From positions 20,252 to 48,812 of the forward strand of contig NW_007360648.1 in assembly GCF_000192795.1 (NCBI RefSeq): a stretch of DNA of 28,561 nucleotides, read 5' to 3'. A program made the translations under genes and the position numbers. This document shows positions 27,652 through 28,561 of the stretch, piece after piece. The DNA comes from Vavraia culicis subsp. floridensis (lineage: Eukaryota; Microsporidia; Pleistophoridae). The notes below the pieces were generated by a model. It worked only from the letters and a program-made list of their open reading frames with translations, was not told where the DNA came from and did no database searches. Numbering within the stretch: the first letter of the stretch is position 1; the number at the start of each line of letters is the position of its first letter.

Positions 27652-28278
27652 TTCTTGAGGAAGGCGTATTTTTCTAATTAAACCTTAGGCCATAAAAGGA
27701 AGGACACTAGCTTTGAACATAAAAAGTAACAGAACAATTCGCTAGTAATGCCGTAATAATGGCAGCATTGTAATATAGAACTGAGAAGCATGTTTAATAG
27801 CAAGTATTTCTTTAAATTGCTTCCTATCAATTCTTCAATAGATAATTGATAAGAAATAAAAAGAGTGCACATGACGTAGTGATTGCTCGCGGACAGAAAA
27901 GTACAGTTCAAAAATCCAATCGTGCAGATCATTACCGTATAAACACGTATTTATACAGCAGTATTTCATTTACAGACCAAACGTAGAAACACATTTTGTT
28001 TCTGTGCATGTAAGACTGCACAACCAAAGAACGTAAGCAATTTACAACCACGAATGACACTCACACAGATGATGTGCACATGACACAATGTTATCCATAA
28101 ATGACGCGACAAAGTGGTTCGAACATTAATGGCAAAATTATAAATCACTAAATGCACCGTCCCATTTTTCAAAAACGGGTGTATGAATGGATAGTATACC
28201 AAAACAGCGCTTTGGAATGTGACTAAACGTTAGGTCATTCCTTTCTACCAACTGTTCCATGGTTACAAATCAATAAAT
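27652..28278. other. Region between the membrane protein and the Helitron helicase
   Basis: An 84-codon minus-strand ATG frame (27932-27678) encodes a hydrophobic, Cys-containing sequence. It has a TATA-like TATAAATAC about 20 nt upstream, but no CCC motif or family, so I leave it uncalled. A stem-loop at 28161-28179 (CCCATTTTT/AAAAACGGG around one C) lies about 100 bp past the helicase stop. Confidence 0.4.
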
Positions 28279-28561
28279 TTACTTGCATTCTAATGGCTCA
28301 TTGTATACAACATTTCTTGTGTATACTTTAACATTCTCATGCTTTCCTTGGTCTCCATTGTCAGCAACATATACCCTTAGACCGTTTTCATAGCGCACTC
28401 TCGACAAAGCTACGTACAACTGACCATGCACAAAGACTGGGTAGTGCAGATAAACACCTACCTTGTCAAATGACTGACCCTGTGACTTGTGGATTGTCAT
28501 CGCAGACGAAAGAAGAACCGGAAACTGTCTTCTCTTGAATGAATGCTCGCCGTTTTTGTCG
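28279..28561 (-). CDS. Helitron-type PIF1-like helicase, C-terminal end only
   Basis: The frame enters from the right edge and gives the last 93 residues of a helicase. RRQFPVLLSSAMTIHKSQGQ followed by SFDKVGVYL is superfamily-1 motif V. HGQLYVALSRVR is motif VI, containing the arginine finger. The closing KVYTRNVVYNEPLE is typical of Helitron Rep-helicases rather than cellular PIF1. Helitrons are rolling-circle DNA transposons, and the N-terminal Rep domain would lie outside the window. The reading is clean, so the element may be recent. Helitrons are known in some microsporidia such as Nosema. Confidence 0.85.
   Translation of the reverse strand, partial: DKNGEHSFKRRQFPVLLSSAMTIHKSQGQSFDKVGVYLHYPVFVHGQLYVALSRVRYENGLRVYVADNGDQGKHENVKVYTRNVVYNEPLECK
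28279..28561 (-). mobile_element. 3' part of a Helitron transposon, boundaries unresolved
   Basis: The helicase end above implies a Helitron whose 3' terminus should lie at lower coordinates. Helitrons end in a short hairpin followed by CTRR. A hairpin exists at 28161-28179, but I do not see a clear CTRR behind it on the minus strand, so the boundary is left open. Confidence 0.5.

Noticed and set aside
27678..27932. 84-codon hydrophobic minus-strand frame
   Set aside because: It has an ATG and a TATA-like element but no family and no CCC signal. The hydrophobicity is expected from T-rich DNA.
28100..28140. B-box-like GGTTCGAAC suggesting another tRNA
   Set aside because: No acceptor, D or anticodon stem can be folded around it.

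Overview
The window looks like part of a microsporidian genome. The protein-coding genes are eukaryotic, mostly short and apparently intronless. A CCC or CCCC run lies just upstream of many of the best start codons, a recognised microsporidian start signal. The products fit a reduced fungus-like parasite: cytosolic ribosomal proteins uS4 and eL21, an EB1-type microtubule plus-end protein, an RCE1-type CAAX protease, a class I PI transfer protein, a PX protein and a DUF1749 hydrolase. A Helitron helicase end and a decayed leucine-rich-repeat gene are also present. Long gene-poor spacers of 0.7-2.5 kb make it looser than Encephalitozoon. I infer something like the Trachipleistophora/Vavraia lineage, from general character only.

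Layout, left to right. A large unrecognised gene runs off the left edge on the minus strand (1-1035). Then come a choline/ethanolamine-kinase-like gene with an altered catalytic motif (2054-3016, +), a 7-bp minisatellite (3604-3928), a putative secreted protein (4107-4610, -), a 2.3-kb gene-poor stretch, the PITP (6911-7678, +), an LRR pseudogene (about 7885-8345), RPS9 (8883-9437, +) and RPL21 (10113-10598, +). A 2.5-kb gene desert follows, holding a GC-rich structured element that may be a Pol III RNA (11530-11624). Next are an acidic single-pass membrane protein (13159-13974, +), a coiled-coil protein split by a frameshift (14739-16053, +), a small cysteine-rich secreted candidate (16449-16670, -), RCE1 (16883-17758, -), the DUF1749 hydrolase (18495-19331, +), tRNA-Thr(TGT), the PX protein (20513-20887, +), an unknown 541-aa protein (21606-23231, -), tRNA-Thr(AGT) and EB1 (24354-25289, -). 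The right end has a second acidic membrane protein with four 36-residue repeats and a frame-displaced C-terminus (26042-27651, -), then a truncated Helitron helicase (28279-28561, -).

The genes do not form an operon-like system. Three fit membrane lipid or trafficking roles (kinase-like protein, PITP, PX protein), two are translation genes, one is cytoskeletal and one processes prenylated proteins. The secreted and membrane-anchored low-complexity proteins are the likely lineage-specific, host-facing part. All homology calls were made by eye from motifs. No database search was run.
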